DNA of 64,000 nucleotides from the NCBI RefSeq assembly GCF_042477335.2, contig NC_091245.1, positions 87,396,501 to 87,460,500 on the forward strand, given 5' to 3'. The translations under genes and the position numbers were made by a program. Below are positions 1 to 11,270 of the stretch, piece after piece. The DNA comes from Ovis canadensis (Eukaryota; Chordata; Mammalia; Artiodactyla; Bovidae). The first letter of the stretch is position 1; every line of letters begins with the position of its first letter. The notes under the pieces are model-generated. The model saw only the letters and a program-made list of their open reading frames with translations. It did no database searches and had not been told where the DNA came from.

Positions 1-1558
1 GATTTAACGTAGATGGTCTCCAGCTCAGCTTAAAGCAGGCAGATTCCTTCCAGTAAGATGACCTTCTCCCTACCCACCCACTCACCCAGAAGCCTTGACT
101 AACTCACCAGTGTGCAGGGAATAAGTCCCAATTTTAAATCTACCTGCTTCTATCAGAATTTCCTAGATTTTATAAAACCTCTTTTGAAAGCATTTTAAGT
201 AGCTACTTCAGGTGATTCTATCCTCTGGTATCAGAGGATTCAACTCTGTCTCACTGAGTATTCATGAGGCCCCCTGGCACCCTTGTCTTTCAGGCAGATC
301 CCCCTTTATCTCTCAGTGCTTTCTAAGGATTCCCAGGACTGGGCTAGACCTTTCTGCTGAGGTCCATACCTAAAGCAAACTATGGCCAAGGGAAGGAGCA
401 GTGGGAGGTGAAGGAAAAGCAGGATGAAGTTCTATCCAGCTGCGGCGCTCCGTGTGTGTGTCTGCAGACACATATGCATACAAGCCTCCAACTCTGGGGT
501 CAGTGACTCTTACTTTAAGTATGCTAGTGCTGTAGGGCACCTAGAAGTCCTTGCAGGGTCCTATCTGTGTCCTAAAGGTTGGTTCTCTCCACACCCGCTG
601 TGATTCTGGGACTGTAACCAGGCTGATGTCAACTGGAAGGCCTCAGAGCAGGTCTAAGTATTTTCACCACTTGATGTTTTCCACACAACAGGCTATATGC
701 CTGATGATGGGGCCTGATGTGGCAGCTGCTTTAGCTTTCCTCTCTCAGCCCTGGGGAGAGGAAGCATCCAGCGTAGGCTCCCTGTAGCCAGACCAAACAA
801 GCTGACCATACCACTGAATGGTCCTGAGTCTTTTCTGCAGTGTGGGTGGGGCAAGTGAAGCTCCTCCAGTGATAGCTTCAGGGACAAGATAAGGGGTCCA
901 AGAGTTACAACTGCAGAAAGGGAAGGAGTTGAGAGATCAGATGGGAGAGACACCAGGCTGGCCAATCCACTGAACTCTCATTTTCTGTTCTAAAAGATAA
1001 CCATCGAATTAACCTTTTCTATTCTCCCGCAGTGCCACCTAAGAGGAGCTAGGGGAAGAGCCGCAAGACATGGCAGACCATCTTGGCCAGAATTTATGGA
1101 ACTTCTTGGGGACTGGCAGGGGGATGGGGAGGGTTGAAGAGATGTAGCCTTGGGATCATGGAGGAAGGAGTATCAAAACTTCCTAGGCGCAGAGACAGGG
1201 CTTGACACAGGCCAAAACAGAGGGGAGGATTTTCAGTGGTCTTCTTCCCCAGACCTGTTCTCTTTACCAGCTCGTCCTCTTGGCTAAACTCAGCCATAGC
1301 AAAAACTGCTTTGAAAAAATTTAAAAAATACCAAATACGTGTAGACTCGGGGGTGGGGGAGCAGCCTGGCGTCAACATCTGTCATTTCATCAACTGCCAG
1401 GGTTGATATGTCCGGTGTGACTGGCTGTGAGGCGTCTCCATCCCTCACTCTTTAGTTGTTCCCTCATGAAAAGAAAAAGTCAACTTTCCAGACAGACGAG
1501 GACCACCTTTCTGTCAAGATTTTAGCAGTTGTAATAAATGAGGTAATTATTCAAGTTC
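1..1558. other. Non-coding, no recognised repeat; possible 3' UTR of convergent neighbour
   Basis: No convincing reading frame or repeat was recognised here. In human the gene beyond the 3' end of AMIGO1 is CYB561D1, transcribed toward AMIGO1, so part of this stretch could be its 3' UTR. That is inference from synteny; nothing in the sequence confirms it. Confidence 0.3.
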
Positions 1559-1567
1559 TGATTCTTT

Positions 1568-1690
1568 ATTTTTTTCAGCTGCACTGCACGGCTTGCGGGA
1601 TCTTAGTTTCCCACCCAGGGACTGAACCCCGGCAGGCCCTGGGCAGTGAAAATGCCAAGTCCTAACCACTGGACAGCCAAGGAATTCCCC
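1568..1690 (-). repeat. CHR-type tRNA-derived SINE
   Basis: Read on the minus strand it has the cetartiodactyl CHR body: an accurate 'ccttggctgtccagtggtt' start, a B-box-like region, a 'gggaaactaagatcccgcaagc' type segment (degenerate) and an A-rich tail. A 9-bp direct repeat, tgattcttt, flanks it at 1559-1567 and 1697-1705 and marks the insertion. Confidence 0.8.
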
Positions 1691-1705
1691 CAATTTTGAT
1701 TCTTT

Positions 1706-2228
1706 TCATTTCTTTTTTTGTTATACCATTTCCCCTCCCTTTGGGGAATCTACCATGACAGTCCCCTTTCAGAAGTACCAAGAGAGTAGCCAAAGAAACT
1801 GCCTATTCTTAGTTCAGTAAAATCTGGGCCAATTTCTGATAGGCTGTCTTCTGTACCAAGAAAGCGGGGACTGCATTTCTCTGTTCAGTGCAATGCTAGG
1901 ACACATTACATTGTCAATGAATACCACCTGCCCATTAGACTAATATACTCTAAGCCAAACTAAGATGGTTACCACTCACAACACGAACATATATTGGTAA
2001 TAATCAAAATACTGTGGACCCAAGCTGCTCACCATCCTTTCTTTTAACAATTCAAATATTTTCCACGGTACAGTTTGTAGGCTTGATCCAGACTTTCAAG
2101 AGGGCTCTTCAGGGAGACAACCCTCCTCCCCAGGGATCCAGAAAGCCTGCATTATCTACAGGCTCTAGCCCCAAGTCGTGGAATTTCTAGACTCCTGCTA
2201 ACGTGTCAATGACATTTCTTTTGCGAAC
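1706..2228. other. Non-coding, nothing recognised
   Basis: AT-leaning DNA between a CHR SINE and a hAT fossil. No reading frame, RNA gene or repeat family was recognised. Confidence 0.4.
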
Positions 2229-2543
2229 ATTGGGTTGGCAAATTTGTCCGCAGGCCAAAACCAACTTGCTGCCTGTTTTTTTGTGGTTTGTGAGCCAGTA
2301 AGAGTTTTTGCATTTATATATGGTGGAAAAAAACCCTCAAATACGTGTTACAATGATATGAAAATCGCATTTCAATGTCCATAAATAAAGTTGACTGGAA
2401 CAGAGCCACTGTCTGTCTGTGCACTTTCTATACCTTTCTGCCACAACGGCATCACTGAGGAGCTGTAACAGAGGCTACATGAGCTGCAAAGTCTACCATG
2501 TTTCCTGCCTGGCCCCTCACAGAAAAGGCTGGCTGACCCCTGG
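2229..2543. mobile_element. hAT-Charlie-type DNA transposon fossil
   Basis: The left end carries 'gggttggcaaat' and the right end 'acagaaaaggctggctgacc', the diverged ends of a common non-autonomous Charlie-type element. The internal stretch 'tccataaataaagtt' followed by 'ggaacagagcca' also matches that family from memory. No transposase is present and the copy is heavily diverged, so it is old. The exact subfamily is not resolved. Confidence 0.65.
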
Positions 2544-2707
2544 TCTATCTTCACGCCTCGATGTGGACTCTACCCATGCTCTCACAACAGCGTTTAACTA
2601 CTCTACCCCTAGACAGGTTGCACCCTTCTGAGGTGCTGTGAACCCTCCCCACAGGCTGAAAAGATAAACCAGTCACAGACTACGCCAGAACAGAGACTCA
2701 AGCCAGG

Positions 2708-2713
2708 TTTTAA
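2708..2713 (-). terminator. AMIGO1: Candidate AMIGO1 polyadenylation signal (ATTAAA)
   Basis: Plus-strand tttaat reads ATTAAA on the minus strand, about 3.1 kb downstream of the AMIGO1 stop and just past a long repeat-poor stretch. ATTAAA is the commonest variant of the AATAAA signal. Assignment to AMIGO1 is inference; RNA 3'-end data would decide it. Confidence 0.35.
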
Positions 2714-5700
2714 TGATCATTGTCTAGTTTTCAGAGCCCAGAGGCTCCAAGGTTTGCCAGCCTGGGAGTACACAAGTGGAAGGACTAGGATCTTGGACAT
2801 GGGGAGGCCTGCTCACTTCACCAGCAGGGCTACAAGGAAGTACAGAGGTAAGGACACATGGAGAACTGGAATCAGTCGCCTTCACTCTCCCCAGCTGGGG
2901 TCTCCCCACTCCTGGCTCCCTCTTAGGAGCCTCATAAATACAGGGAAAGAAGATCACAATCACACAGACAGATTGTACAGCCCTGACATACTCTTGTCTC
3001 CAGGGACTCCTGCTTCCTGGGAGACATGTCTGATTGACTGATGGGGGTGGGGGTGATTGCTTGACCTTTTCTTATAACCAGACCTGGCAGTTTCCTACAT
3101 AGGGTTCCAGTGAGCTTACATCTGCTGAGTACCCAATCCCTCAAGTAGAAAGCTACCTTTGGGTTCTAGTCACTGAAACCATGGGAAGAGGCCAATCAGT
3201 TCAGTCTCTTGGTGGGGAAGCCAGGAACACCTACCAGGCTCTCAAACTGGTAGGTCCTGGCTAACCTAGTGGATACAGTGGGGAGACTAAGAGCCTCATG
3301 CCCTAAACTGGGTAGGACTTAGGAGGAAAACGGCCTTCCTAGTCCTTGGGAACTCAGGATGTCCAGAGGACCTACTTCAGCTGACATCCACTTGAAAGAT
3401 TTTCAGAGCCCTAGATGATGGGAGGGGAAGATGCTGCCTGGAGGTGAGATTTTCTCTGATAAGTCTGAGGAGGGGATCCTGGTTCCTATAGCTTCAGTGT
3501 CAGAATCTTTAGAAGTCTCTGGAATATGACCACACAATTTTTCCCTCCTGCCTCTAGCTTACTAGGGCAGTTAACATAGGAAGAGCAACTTACAGCTGCT
3601 TGGTCCCCTGCCAGTGTTCTTCTGGATCTGTCACTGACCTAGTTTTACATTTATTTCTGACATACCATTACTCTAAGGAAGGTTTCTGAGGAGTCTGAAG
3701 AGCCAGCTTGCTCCTCATCAACCCTTCTCTCAAGGTCTTCAACCTGCAGCTCTCCTAACTCTGGGCTTTACAGAGTGCCACAGAGATGTGGGGTGAAGAT
3801 TTAGGCAATTCAGAAATCAAAAGTACAAAAGTTCGTATCTGCAGAGCCTGGCATGGTCACAGTCTCCTACAGGGCAAGAAAATCATGTGCATGAAGTGCA
3901 CGTAAGTAGAAACCACTCCGGAAGTGGACATTAGTGGGGACTGAAGAATCATCCTGATGGAAGTCAAGGTGCTGGGGTGCATGCAGACCTATAAGCATGC
4001 ATCCCTATGAGCATGCAAGTACTTGAGGGAAAGGCTGCACCTCTCTTGACAAAGCTAGGTTACTAATAAAGGATGGACAGCGGTCTGGACATCCCAGCAA
4101 CAGACAAGGGGAAGATGTTGAGTTCCAGTCCCCACCTCGGATCTTAACAGGCAGTGGGAGTTAGGACCTCCTAGCAAGCAGCCTTCACCCACAGGTAAAT
4201 GACACTTCTTGGAACCTAAATAGCAGATTGGAAAACTGGAAGAGCTGGAGAACTTCTAAGGACAGGGGACTTGGTGGGAGAGAGGGGACAGACTGAAAAA
4301 ACCAACGTCAGAGAACATTTTTACTTTTGCCCTTCATGTCCCCTTGCCAAAGCTCAGAGCCACCAACCCCCAGGGCCTGCAGTAGAGTCAAAGGAAGTGG
4401 CCACCTCTATGCTCAAAGTATTCCGCCACTTTGATGGAATGGAATGTTGGGCCTGTTCTTAAGTTCCTCTGGTCTGACAACTGTGCACACCTCTGGCTGA
4501 GAGGGTCTCCTGAAAGTTTAGTGCCACTGACTGTCTCTGTTACAAGACTGTATGGAACCTTGCGGAGAGGGCGGAACTCTAGGCCACCCTCCGAACTGCC
4601 ATTCCTCTGTGGCAGGGACCACTTGATTCCAGCCCCGCAGATGAATCCCATGCTCCAGCTCTGCAGCAGGGGTGAGATCTCTAAGAGAGGAGCAAGGCGG
4701 CTTTGTCAGCACAAAGATGTCTGCCTGGTCCCCTCCATCCCTGAGCCCAAGCTAAGCCAGCTGGGGCCAGACTTCTTGGACTCCTTCTTTTGCAGAGCAG
4801 CATATTAGGGAACACTCAGAATTCTACCTGAGCCTATCCGGAGAACAAATGAAGAGATGGCATACACAGAAAATCAGGTAGATTCCGCTGGATGCTACGT
4901 AACAGTGGCTGGTTTACTGTCCACCTCCTCGTGCAAAGAGGCCCTCACCCCACGTCTGTGGCAGGCATCCACAAACACTCTGCTTCCAGCACCCCACACC
5001 TTGACCCGGCACATGGGTGCTGGGAATCAGATGCTAACCAAGAGTTTCACCAACTGGTTCCAATCTGGAGTTTATCCCCCATCTACAGGTTTTGTGCTGG
5101 CATCTATACTGTCACAGGGACCCCTTGGTTCATGCTGTACCCCTCTGCGCCACTGGTCACAGGACAAGACACAGATACCGCATCTCACATTGTTGCCATA
5201 TCTGACAGGCAACAGGCCAAGCTCCTGCAAAGACCCATGTACACAGTGCTCCTCTGGAAAGAGGAAGGTGTTCCTAGGAAGTCTTACAACAGCTTTGGGG
5301 AATGTTATTGAGGTCCCAGCCTTTTCCTGACTTCTTTTCCCAAAGGTTTCCCATTTCCCCAGCTGTGACGCGTGGCTTCCTGGCCAAGGAGGACAATCTA
5401 GCTCTTCCCTAATGTGGCTCCTGTGGAAGCTCCCCCCAGTACACACAACAGCACAGGTGTGGGTGGGCAGAGAAAGGAAAAAAGTGACTTTTTCCCAAAT
5501 GATTTTCTCTGAAGGAGCTACGGATGACTTCAAGAAAGTTTAGGGGATCTGCTCTTTCACCCCTTTCCTCATTCCCACCAGCAGACACCCTCTTCTTCCA
5601 CCACCTTGAGAACTGTCAGGGCTCTGGGAAGGGGTGTCGTATTTGCCTGAGGATTAGTATATCCACGTTTGAAAATCATGGCAGCCACACCCTGCTTGGG

Positions 5701-5850
5701 GTCTTGCCTGCTGTTGTACCTGTGGCCAATTCCCTTGAGTTCGAGGGGAACCCACTCCCTTGGGCAACTAGCCCTCTCTTCCACCCCCTCACATCCTTCA
5801 AGGGCGCATTACCTCTCCTGGGGCAGAATCTCCCCACCAACCCATTCTGC
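2714..5850 (-). other. AMIGO1: Probable AMIGO1 3' UTR
   Basis: About 3.1 kb directly downstream of the AMIGO1 stop codon has no recognisable transposable element, in sharp contrast to the SINE-rich intergenic DNA further right. Long 3' UTRs are typical of neuronal adhesion genes. Several open frames occur here, the longest being 157 codons on plus at 4857-5330. None resembles a known protein, and they overlap in competing frames, so they are chance. The left boundary is uncertain. Confidence 0.5.
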
Positions 5851-7332
5851 TCACACCACAATGGGCGTATCAGAGAAGACCGAGCTGACCGATTCCGGAT
5901 CCGACATCCTCCGCTGGCCCTTGCCTGTCGCCTCAGGCACTGGCAGGGTGTTGCCCGGCTTGAGCTTGCCGTTTTGACCCTGCGCAGGTCCAGCAGGTTC
6001 CAGGAAGGCCACCCGCCGGTCAAAACCATCATCCTTGTCCCCGCCAGCCATAGGGTCGTGGTTGGGAGTGGTACTAAGCATGGAAGAACTGAGGCTGTCT
6101 GCCTGATGGCTGGAAGGTTTCTCAACACCCCGGCACCAGCAGCGGCACGGGGTGAGGTACAGGTATATGAGGACCAGGACTACACTGAGGATACAGCCCA
6201 CAAGAGTGGTATAGGCTGTGTTGAGGGTGTCGTGGTGTCCGTGCAAGGTGAAATTGTACACTTTCAACTCCACAGACAGGGTCTCATTGAAAGCCTCCCC
6301 CATGGCATAGCAGGTATACACACCCCCATGCTCAATCTGCACCCGGTGGAAATGAAGACTGCCATCCTTGGACACGGTCACCGTGCTGTTGGCCACCTCA
6401 TCCAGCACTCGCTCATTGCTGGGTGTCACCCACACCTTGGTCATCCCCTGCTGCTTGGTGTCACACTTGATGGTCAAGGAGTCACCCAGGTGGGCCTCCC
6501 AGGCATGCTCCTTGTACTCGCTGCAATTGAGGAAACTCAGGTTGAAGACATTGTGCAGTTTCTTGGAGCTCATGCAGTACAGGTCCTCCTGAAAGTCCAT
6601 CACAGAGCTCAGCTGCCGATACTGCCAGTGGGAAAAGAGCTGGTAGAGCTCGCAGTCGCAGTGCAGGGGGTTGTTGTGTAGGTACAGCCCATTCTTGATC
6701 CAGGCGGGCAGCTTCTGCAGGTCAGGCAATGGCAAGTTCTTCAGCTTGTTGGAGGAAAGGTCCAGGAGCGTTAGTTTGGGGAGCTTGGCTCCTTCCTTGA
6801 CCAGTTCCAGAGGGAAGCGGGAGATCTGGTTCTGACTCAAGTAGAGTTTCTGCAGCTGGGTCATGTCGTCGAAGGCGCAGCGGTCCACTGCCATAATGTG
6901 GTTATTGTAGAGCAGCAGCACCTCCAGGACCTGCAGTTCGCTGAACAGGAACTCATCCAGCGTCCGCAGCTGGTTGGAGGAGAGGTCCAGGTAGCGCAGG
7001 TTGGGAACCGGGGAAAAGGCCTCAGAGGAGATGAAATTCAGGTGGTTGTGGCTCAGCAGCAGGGAGTGCAGGTGGGTCAGGCGCGTGGGGGTCCACTCGG
7101 CCCGCAGACGGCTCAGGTTGTTGTGGCTGAGGTCCAGGAGGGCAGTGTAGCTGGGCAGGGAGTGGGGCACGTTGGGCAGCTGCTGCTTGGAGCAGCTGAG
7201 GATGTTGCTGGCGCACAGGCAGGCGGCAGGACAGCTCACCACTGGCCGGCCAGCTCTGGCCACCTCAAAGACGAGCAGGAACAGGGACAGCAGCAGGAGC
7301 CAGAGGCCTCGCAGGTCTCCTTGGGGTTGCAT
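5851..7332 (-). CDS. AMIGO1: Amphoterin-induced protein 1 (AMIGO-1), complete
   Basis: A 493-residue type I membrane protein, the length I recall for human AMIGO1. It is a homophilic and heterophilic adhesion molecule promoting neurite outgrowth and an auxiliary subunit of Kv2.1 potassium channels. Visible parts in order: signal peptide about 1-27 with a Leu-rich core; cysteine-rich LRR N-cap 34-47 (CPAACLC); about six leucine-rich repeats 62-215; LRR C-cap 220-270 with CDC at 225-227 and Cys253/Cys270; one Ig domain with Cys290 and Cys341 in 'VYTCYA'; membrane helix about 373-394; Ser-rich cytosolic tail ending DTPIVV. N-glycosylation sequons include Asn72, 264, 269, 315, 349 and 360. The first in-frame ATG is at 7330-7332 with A at -3. 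The open frame continues upstream only to a GTG, so this start is favoured. The coding region is one exon, as in human; the 5' UTR exon is probably spliced from the CpG island near 8 kb. Confidence 0.97.
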   Translation of the reverse strand: MQPQGDLRGLWLLLLSLFLLVFEVARAGRPVVSCPAACLCASNILSCSKQQLPNVPHSLPSYTALLDLSHNNLSRLRAEWTPTRLTHLHSLLLSHNHLNFISSEAFSPVPNLRYLDLSSNQLRTLDEFLFSELQVLEVLLLYNNHIMAVDRCAFDDMTQLQKLYLSQNQISRFPLELVKEGAKLPKLTLLDLSSNKLKNLPLPDLQKLPAWIKNGLYLHNNPLHCDCELYQLFSHWQYRQLSSVMDFQEDLYCMSSKKLHNVFNLSFLNCSEYKEHAWEAHLGDSLTIKCDTKQQGMTKVWVTPSNERVLDEVANSTVTVSKDGSLHFHRVQIEHGGVYTCYAMGEAFNETLSVELKVYNFTLHGHHDTLNTAYTTLVGCILSVVLVLIYLYLTPCRCWCRGVEKPSSHQADSLSSSMLSTTPNHDPMAGGDKDDGFDRRVAFLEPAGPAQGQNGKLKPGNTLPVPEATGKGQRRMSDPESVSSVFSDTPIVV

Positions 7333-7800
7333 AGTGTCACTGCGGAGGGCGAGGAAGGCCGCAAGGAAACCTGGTAGGAAATCACCCGGGCATGTTCTGG
7401 TGGGGTAAGGAAGGGTCACTTTCACTACAGGCTTAAGAGAGAGTATAGGTTTGTGGTCACCAGGATCTTTGGAGGGAAGGACCCAGTCTCCCTCCTTCTG
7501 CTCTCCTCCCCCCTACCCACCCCACACCACCCCTCCTAGGGCTAGAAGAGAAAGGAAGCGACGCTGAGTTGTTCCCAGGTACCTTGGGGGCGGGGGGCTC
7601 AAAATACTGGGACCGAGGAGGAGGTGAGCACAAGGGCCTACCAGGCTGGGGTAACAGGAGTGGAAGGCTGGGATCTCCCGGGATGTCAGGGGCTGCTGGG
7701 GTCACAGGGGTTGCAGGGCCCAGGTCTGGAGGCGGGGTCAGCAGAGCCTTTGGGGAGGAGCTGAGGGAAGGTCGACCCCGCACAGGCTGGGCAGGGGGAG
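7333..7800 (-). other. AMIGO1: AMIGO1 5' UTR / first intron region
   Basis: GC-rich DNA between the AMIGO1 start codon and its CpG island. Human AMIGO1 has a non-coding first exon, so an intron is expected here. Minus-strand donor-like sequences occur near 7577-7585 (AAG|GTACCT) and 7803-7811 (CAG|GTTAGG), and a pyrimidine-containing stretch ending in AG lies near 7427-7445. I cannot choose between them from sequence alone. Confidence 0.4.
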
Positions 7801-8290
7801 TCCTAACCTGGCTGAAGGGGCCTGTTGAGGGGGCCTCCCCACCGCTACCCCGGGACCTCTGATCACTGCACCTGCTCGGCGAGGACGTGTCTCAGCCCAT
7901 GGCGGGTCCGGGAGCTCCGTCGCGGCCTCCCCCAGCAGCGCCTCACCGGCTGGCCTGCCGCGGCGCCCGCCTTACGCAGGGGCCCGCTCCCGGTCACATC
8001 GCCTCCCCGGGACGCGCCGGGCTCCGCTCCGCTCCCCCAGCGCGGCGCCGTCGGAGCCCCCAGATCACGGCCGCCGTCTCCGGATCCGCGGGGCAGGCGC
8101 GCAGCGGTGCGGGGAGCTGGAGACGCAGCGATCAGAACGCAGGGAGCGGCGTGGGGGCAGCGAGCACCGCGCGCGCGCCCGTCGCCACCGCCGAGCTCCG
8201 GGGCGCGTGCGCGCGGCGGGGGCGGGGCGCACGTGCGTGTGTTTGTGTCGGAGCTGGATGGGCGGCCGCGCGCTGCTCGTTCAGTCTTAG
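7800..8290 (-). promoter_or_regulatory. AMIGO1: CpG island, likely AMIGO1 promoter
   Basis: CpG dinucleotides are very dense here (for example 8030-8230), against a CpG-poor surround. An SP1-type GC box lies at about 8218-8228 and an NRF1-like gcgcgtgcgcgc palindrome at about 8203-8214. No TATA box is apparent. Position and orientation fit a TATA-less promoter for AMIGO1, which reads leftward. Transcription start sites cannot be placed by eye. Confidence 0.75.
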
Positions 8291-8528
8291 AACAGGTGCC
8301 GACCTGGAGAAGGAAACTGTCTCGCCCCTTAGTTTTCCTGTTACTTCTTCCACCTTTTTCCGTCCTCTTCATCCCCCCAACCCCCACCCTTCTACTTACC
8401 AAACCGCTCTCAGGAAAAGTAGGTCTAACTGAAGTGAATTCGCTGCAGTTGATTCCAGGCCGAGACGCGTCACATGTCTTCTAATATTACAAATTAGAAA
8501 AATCTGGCTCAGCTCCCAGCCGTCAATG

Positions 8529-8539
8529 TTGGCGGGAAA
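8529..8539 (+). promoter_or_regulatory. E2F consensus motif
   Basis: ttggcgggaaa is a full match to the classic E2F site (TTTGGCGGGAAA type). It lies about 240 bp outside the AMIGO1 CpG island. Whether it is bound, and for which gene, is not visible. Confidence 0.4.
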
Positions 8540-8598
8540 TTCATTAGTCACGTTCCTGAGGTACTCCCTCCCCTCTCGCTAGGGTTGTGAAGTTCCAA

Positions 8599-9169
8599 TG
8601 TTGTAGCCACGCGTTCCAGGAAACAAACTCACTCAGAAGGACAATGCAGATAGTGCAGTGCAGTTTATTACACCCGCGGGCCCAAGGCAGAGTCGCCTCT
8701 TAGCTAAGGACCCTGACCAGCATTTGTGAAAATCTTTTATACCCTATGTGTACGTGTCCGAACCCACCACCCCAAATTCCTTGAGACTTGCATAAACCAA
8801 GGAAAATACAATCCCAATAACCCATCATCACCTGCTATGTGCTCATGTGCTCAAACAATTAGCCAATAATCAATAAACCTGAGGTTACACTCTGATAGAT
8901 ACAGGAAAATTTAGGCCTGTCTGGAGGAAGGGGTGATTAGTGTATGTTTTCTCTTGGGCGATGTCTAACCTAGATACGATCTTCAAGGTTCTCCTGTCTG
9001 GAGGGGGCCTTATCCTTCTGTTGTTGTTTTCATAGGCACTAAAGTTCAGAGTTCAGGCACTAAAGTTCAGGCACAGAGGTTCAGAGTCCATTGGAAAGGT
9101 GGCCGAGCACAATCAGCATGAACAGGCCTAAGATGGAGTCTAGGCCCTATAAATTCCTCTTCACCAACA
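8599..9169 (-). mobile_element. Solo LTR of a ruminant endogenous retrovirus
   Basis: About 571 bp bounded by inverted TGTTG...CAACA ends. A TTTATT (AATAAA on minus) sits near the left end, which puts the LTR on the minus strand. Inside is a 21-bp-period pair of aggcactaaagttcag at 9034-9049 and 9055-9070. No internal retroviral region adjoins it, so it is a solo LTR. It is probably a BTLTR-type family; the exact family is not resolved. It looks moderately old. Confidence 0.6.
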
Positions 9170-9863
9170 TTTTGGGGAAAGATTTGGAGAAGGGCCTTTT
9201 TCTTAAGACTTGATGCCACGACCCATGGGGTACCCCTTAAAGGGTACAGCTCTACAACCTACAAGCTGGTTGGGCAGGAGTAGGGGTACACCCTGTGAAG
9301 CAATCTCTCACTCTCTGTCTCACACACACACACACACACACACGCACATACACATACACAACCCGATTTTGTACAAGCCAGGGACAAGTTTCCATTTCTG
9401 GAAGCTCAAACATCTTTCCCAGCCTGGGGGAACTCATTCCTCCCTTAGGCCTGGCCACTTGCCGTCTTCCTAAACCAGTATAATTTCTTTCCACTTCCTT
9501 CATGGGGCAATTCCAGCATAGTTTCTCTGTTACCTAATCCTCAAAATGAAGGGGGTGAGAGGCTTGTCATCTTTAGGGTAATCCCTGAAACACCAAGAAG
9601 CTGTTAACCAGTGTGGGTTTTAGGGTTGGGCATGGGAAGAAGGGCATGTAAGCAGAGTCTAGATCTTATAATTAAAACTTTAGCTGTTCTTCAGATGCTA
9701 GAAGCTAAGGGAGAATTTACCTTTCTATTCTTTCTAGTTTCTTACAACAGCAAGAGCAAGACTGAAATTAATGTCTCAATACATTAGCCTGCTAAGAGTT
9801 TTAAAAGCAAAGAATTTATATCTGTCACATATTTTACCATAAATTTAAGGGAATGTATTATCT
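9170..9863. other. Non-coding with one CA microsatellite
   Basis: No gene or transposable element was recognised apart from the dinucleotide repeat listed separately. Confidence 0.4.
9321..9360. repeat. (CA)n microsatellite
   Basis: About 13 uninterrupted CA units followed by imperfect CA/CATA units. Probably length-polymorphic. Confidence 0.9.
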
Positions 9864-9873
9864 CTTCAAGGGG

Positions 9874-10258
9874 CTATGTTGTTGTTAAGTTGCTAAGTTG
9901 TGTCCAACTCTTTGTGATCCCATGGACTGCAGCACACGAGGCTCCTCTGTCCTTCACTATCTCCCAGAGTTTACTCAAATTCATATCTGTTAAGTTGGTG
10001 ATGCTATCTAACCATCTAATCCTCTGCCGCTCCCTTCTCCTTTTGCTTTCAATCTTTCCCAGTATCAGGCTTTTTTCCAGTGATTGGGCTCTTTGCGTCA
10101 AAGTATTGGAGCTTCAGTTTCAGCATCAGTCCTTCCAATGGATATTCAGAGCTGATTTCCTTTAGTGTTGACTGGTTTGATTTCCTTACAATCCAAGGGA
10201 CTCTGAAGAGTCTTCTCCAGTGCCACGATTTGAAAGCATCAATTTCTCGGCTCCCAGC
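9874..10258 (-). mobile_element. BovB/ART2A 3' end fragment (RTE LINE)
   Basis: On the minus strand this is the 3' end of BovB or its ART2A derivative, including a fragment of the reverse transcriptase C-terminus and the tail 'gtcacaaagagttggacac' (degenerate here). A 10-bp direct repeat, cttcaagggg, flanks it at 9864-9873 and 10259-10268. It is a 5'-truncated copy of 385 bp. Confidence 0.85.
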
Positions 10259-10380
10259 CTTCAAGGGGTATTAGCATGTTAACCCTACGCACAGTGTGAA
10301 AGGGTCTTTCCTATTTATTTCAGGCATCAGTGATAAGATAGGGAAGGTATTGAGGGGGTGGGAAATTTTGAAGTCATACT

Positions 10381-10870
10381 GTATTAGTTCTTTATTACAG
10401 CATAAAAATTACCCCAAAACTCACTGTTTTAATATAAGAATATACATTTATTGCCTTTCACAATTTCTGTTGGTCAGAGATTCAGGAGTGGCTTGAAAGG
10501 TAGTTCTGTCTTGGTAGTTGCAGTCAAATGGAGCTACAGTCAATGGAAGCCTTGACTGGGGCTGGAGAATCAACTTCTGCAGAGGCTCAGTTCCATGGCT
10601 CACTTGTGTGATGGGCTGGCTCTTGGCCAGAGGCCTTGATTCCTGTCCATAAAGTCTTCTCCATGAGACTGAGTTTCGTCACAGCACGGTAGCTAATTTC
10701 CCTCAGAGCAAGAGATCCAAGAGAGAACAAGGCAGAAGTCACCAGGACTTAGCTTCCTGAGGCCACACCTGTCACCTCCACTTTGGTCACGAGGATCAGT
10801 CCCAATTCATTTTTGCAGGCGACTACACAAAGTATGAATACAAGAGGAGATGATCTTTGGAGGCTGAATA
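10381..10870 (-). repeat. Old mammalian interspersed repeat, LTR/ERVL-MaLR-like
   Basis: The stretch starts tgtattagttctttatt and contains phrases such as 'ttgactggggctgga' and 'caagagagaacaaggca', which recur in ancient placental repeats I associate with MaLR-type LTRs in antisense. The family is uncertain. It is a fossil of substantial age with no coding part. Confidence 0.4.
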
Positions 10871-11270
10871 TCACATTCATAAACTCTAAAAATCACGTCT
10901 ATTTTTCAATTTTGAAAAATTTCAAACATACACCAAAGAAAATAGTCCTATGAATGCCCATATACTCATCATCCATGTTTAATAATCATCAAGGAAATTT
11001 CATCATTTTATTTTGTGGAGGTATCCCTGAAAAACTCTTGCTCTTTCCATCCCATTCCCATATCCTGTATGAACTTTCCTAAGACCCAGTATACCAGGCT
11101 TTCTCCTTTTCCTGTTCACTATGTTTATGGATGGATGAGAGACAGATACGAAGAAGGTCTTTTATGCTGGACACTGGCCTCAGATGTGGGTGTCTACAAG
11201 TTGAAGAGGTCACCACAGATATGGTGGTCAATCCCTTAAAAATTTTTTTTAGGTCATTCAGAAGTAACCT

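Noticed and set aside
4857-5330. 157-codon plus-strand frame in the AMIGO1 3' UTR
   Set aside because: No homology recognised, competing frames of similar size overlap it, and there is no promoter or splice context.
5524-6681. 385-codon open frame on plus, antisense to AMIGO1
   Set aside because: It lies wholly opposite the AMIGO1 coding region and 3' end, has no known domain or signal, and is explained by the GC-rich codon pattern of AMIGO1 on the other strand.
6898-7377. 159-codon Gln/Val-rich plus-strand frame
   Set aside because: Antisense shadow of the AMIGO1 leucine-rich repeats; Leu codons read backwards give Gln/Glu/Lys.
7333-7425. N-terminal extension of AMIGO1 by 31 codons
   Set aside because: It would start at GTG; the first ATG at 7332 has a good context, begins the signal peptide, and gives the 493-aa length recalled for human.
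7825-8484. Long frames on both strands in the CpG island (up to 219 codons)
   Set aside because: Low stop-codon density in GC-rich DNA; Arg/Pro/Ala-rich with no known similarity and mutually overlapping.
9252-9503. Frames across the CA repeat
   Set aside because: His/Thr or Val/Cys repeats produced by the microsatellite, not coding.
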